A stretch of 17,142 nucleotides of DNA from CAYRKT01 sp964425005 (GTDB lineage: Bacteria; Synergistota; Synergistia; CAYRKT01), in the NCBI GenBank assembly GCA_964425005.1, contig CAYRKT010000030.1, positions 1 to 17,142 of the forward strand, given 5' to 3'. The first letter of the stretch is position 1. Each line of letters opens with the position of its first letter. Below the pieces are notes generated by a model. It was given only the letters and a program-made list of their open reading frames with translations. It did no database searches and was not told the origin of the DNA. Below, piece by piece: positions 16,024-17,142 of this stretch. A program made the translations under genes and the position numbers.

Positions 16024-16974
16024 TCAGACCGTGTTGAACCGATCGGACGCCGGGCGCCCCAGGAAGGAGGACAACACCTCCCTCACCTCGCCGCGGCTTC
16101 GCGCCCTCGAGACGAGGTCTCGACAGACGGCGGCCGAGGGAAACCCCTTCAGCGCCTGACAGAGGACCCTCTTGACCGCCTCCAGGGCGCTCCTTCCCCC
16201 CAGAGGGGATGGGTCCTCCTCCGCCAGGGCGAAAAGCGCCCTCCGGAGCTCCCCCTGGCCCGAGGGCCTCCCCTTGAACCTCAGCGCCAGCAAAGGGTCC
16301 CTCAAGAAGCCCCTGGCCAGCAGCACGCAGGCGCACCCCCCCTCCAGGTAGAGCTCGATCCCCTCGGGGGATAAGGCGTCGCCGCTAGCCCCTATCCTGC
16401 CGGGAAAGGCCCTGGCCAGCTCCACCACCGCGGCGCGGTCGGCGGGGCGCGAGTAGCCCTGGGAGGGGGTCCTGCCGTGGACCACCACCAGCGAGGCCCC
16501 CGCCTCGATCAGCCCCTCGACGAAGGCGAAGCTCCTGACCCTATCCTCGAAGACCCTGGTCTTAACCCACACCGGGACCCCGAGCCCCTTAAGGGAGCTC
16601 ACCATCTCCAGGGCCAGGGGGCTACCCATCAGGGCCGCCCCCGCCCCGCTTCGGACCAGGGCCCTGGCCGGACAGCCCATGTTGATCGAGACGGCGTCGA
16701 AGGGGTGACAGCGCAAAGCCACCCTCACCCCTTCCGCCATCGCCTCCACCCTGGACCCGAAGACCTGAAGGGCCACGGGCCTCTCCCCCGGGGCGCAGGA
16801 GAGCATCTCCAGCGACCTGGGGTTCCGGTGGGCTATCCCCTCCACCCCCACCATCTCGGTGTGGACCAGGTCCAGGCCCAGCCTCAGGGCCCAGCGCCTC
16901 ACGGGCGAGACGGTAAACCCCACCATGGGGGCCAGGAAGAGGGGGCCTCCCACCTCGACTCCGCCTATCCTCAA
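16024..16974 (-). CDS. tRNA-dihydrouridine synthase
   Basis: FMN-dependent enzyme that reduces uridines in the D-loop of tRNA. The 316-residue chain is of usual length. Visible are the FMN-binding start LAPMVGFTVSPVRR (14-27), LVHTEMVGVEG, SINMGCPARALVRSGAGAAL with catalytic Cys101, VWVKTR with Lys138, VVVHGRTPSQGYSRPADR with His166, the GASGDA phosphate loop (195-200) and a C-terminal helical domain (KGFPSAAVCRDLV). Several family positions differ: ANGDI reads ASGDA, and the GRA motif after it reads ARG. It is most like the DusB group, but I cannot fix the subgroup or the target uridine. The start is TTG at 16974 with AGGTGAGG 5 bases upstream, which overlaps the stop of the preceding gene. 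Confidence 0.9.
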   Translation of the reverse strand: MRIGGVEVGGPLFLAPMVGFTVSPVRRWALRLGLDLVHTEMVGVEGIAHRNPRSLEMLSCAPGERPVALQVFGSRVEAMAEGVRVALRCHPFDAVSINMGCPARALVRSGAGAALMGSPLALEMVSSLKGLGVPVWVKTRVFEDRVRSFAFVEGLIEAGASLVVVHGRTPSQGYSRPADRAAVVELARAFPGRIGASGDALSPEGIELYLEGGCACVLLARGFLRDPLLALRFKGRPSGQGELRRALFALAEEDPSPLGGRSALEAVKRVLCQALKGFPSAAVCRDLVSRARSRGEVREVLSSFLGRPASDRFNTV

Positions 16975-16979
16975 GGGGG

Positions 16980-16987
16980 CCTCACCT
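16980..16987 (-). promoter_or_regulatory. Ribosome binding site for the dus TTG start
   Basis: The minus strand reads AGGTGAGG, 5 bases before TTG at 16974 and overlapping the TAG stop of the upstream gene. It supports the TTG start and suggests translational coupling between the two genes. Confidence 0.7.
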
Positions 16988-17142
16988 ACCGCAGGGGGCT
17001 GAAGCCCGAGCCCAGGACCTCCGAGGCCTCCTGGACCACCACGAAGGCCGTGGGGTCCCTCTCGGCCAGGTGCCTCTTGAGCCTTATGAGCTGCCTGGGG
17101 GTGAGGGAGACCATGACCACGTGCTTGACCTCCCCCGTGTAG
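16986..17142 (-). CDS. YitT-family membrane protein, C-terminal DUF2179 domain only (5' part outside window)
   Basis: Only the last 51 residues are in view, ending in TAG at 16986-16988. They read YTGEVKHVVMVSLTPRQL, then LKRHLAERDPTAFVVVQEAS, then EVLGSGFSPLR. This is the pattern of the DUF2179 domain at the end of YitT/YpjC-type proteins, whose front part is normally five or six membrane helices (DUF161); those helices would lie beyond 17142. The markers are the E/D-D-P-x-AFV core and the closing EVLGxGF. The function of the family is not firmly known. It lies 11 bases upstream of dus, and its stop codon lies within the dus ribosome binding site. Confidence 0.8.
   Translation of the reverse strand, partial: YTGEVKHVVMVSLTPRQLIRLKRHLAERDPTAFVVVQEASEVLGSGFSPLR

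Noticed and set aside
1..17142. Very frequent CTCCTCCAGG-like words that look like a dispersed repeat
   Set aside because: On the coding strand these are CTGGAGGAG-type runs encoding Leu-Glu-Glu and related codons, and they occur in frame inside genes. They reflect codon choice, not a repeat family or CRISPR.
16477..17142. Plus-strand open frame reaching the right edge
   Set aside because: It lies opposite dus and the DUF2179 gene end; its translation is low in complexity and the minus-strand reading is recognisable on both sides.

Overview
This is a 17.1 kb stretch of very GC-rich bacterial DNA. Every gene I can support lies on the minus strand, so transcription runs from position 17142 down to 1. 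There are 15 protein genes, of which 13 are complete and two are cut by the window edges. No gap between genes exceeds 27 bases, and many genes overlap. I see no RNA genes, mobile elements, CRISPR arrays, terminators or clear promoters. Codon choice is uniform throughout: arginine is mostly AGG, isoleucine is ATC or ATA, and TTG or GTG often serve as start codons. That argues against recent transfer of any one gene. The style resembles anaerobic, often thermophilic lineages such as the Synergistota (Thermanaerovibrio-like) or Clostridia-related bacteria. This placement is my inference from base composition, gene content and remembered family sequences, not a search result.

The right half (about 17142 to 7110), in transcription order, holds housekeeping and translation genes: the tail of a YitT-type membrane protein (DUF2179), a tRNA-dihydrouridine synthase, lysyl-tRNA synthetase (lysS), NAD-dependent DNA ligase (ligA), the three subunits of the tRNA-dependent amidotransferase (gatC, gatA, gatB), and an elongation factor G-like GTPase of the EF-G-2 type.

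The left half (7082 to 1) is a tetrapyrrole operon: hemA, a precorrin-2 dehydrogenase (CysG-B/SirC type), hemC, a fused cobA-hemD, hemB, hemL, and a 3'-truncated cbiK. Together these convert glutamyl-tRNA to 5-aminolevulinate (HemA, HemL), then to porphobilinogen (HemB), hydroxymethylbilane (HemC) and uroporphyrinogen III (HemD domain). CobA then makes precorrin-2, SirC oxidises it to sirohydrochlorin, and CbiK inserts cobalt. No gene of the protoporphyrin branch (hemE, hemN, hemG, hemH) is present, so this operon appears directed to corrinoid (B12-type) or siroheme synthesis by the anaerobic, early-cobalt route.

The two halves meet at a shared substrate: GatCAB acts on misacylated Glu-tRNA(Gln), or Asp-tRNA(Asn), and HemA consumes Glu-tRNA(Glu). 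I found no clearly undescribed system. The best points for follow-up are the EF-G-like protein with altered G motifs, the divergent motifs in HemA, and start-site corrections, above all for hemL.
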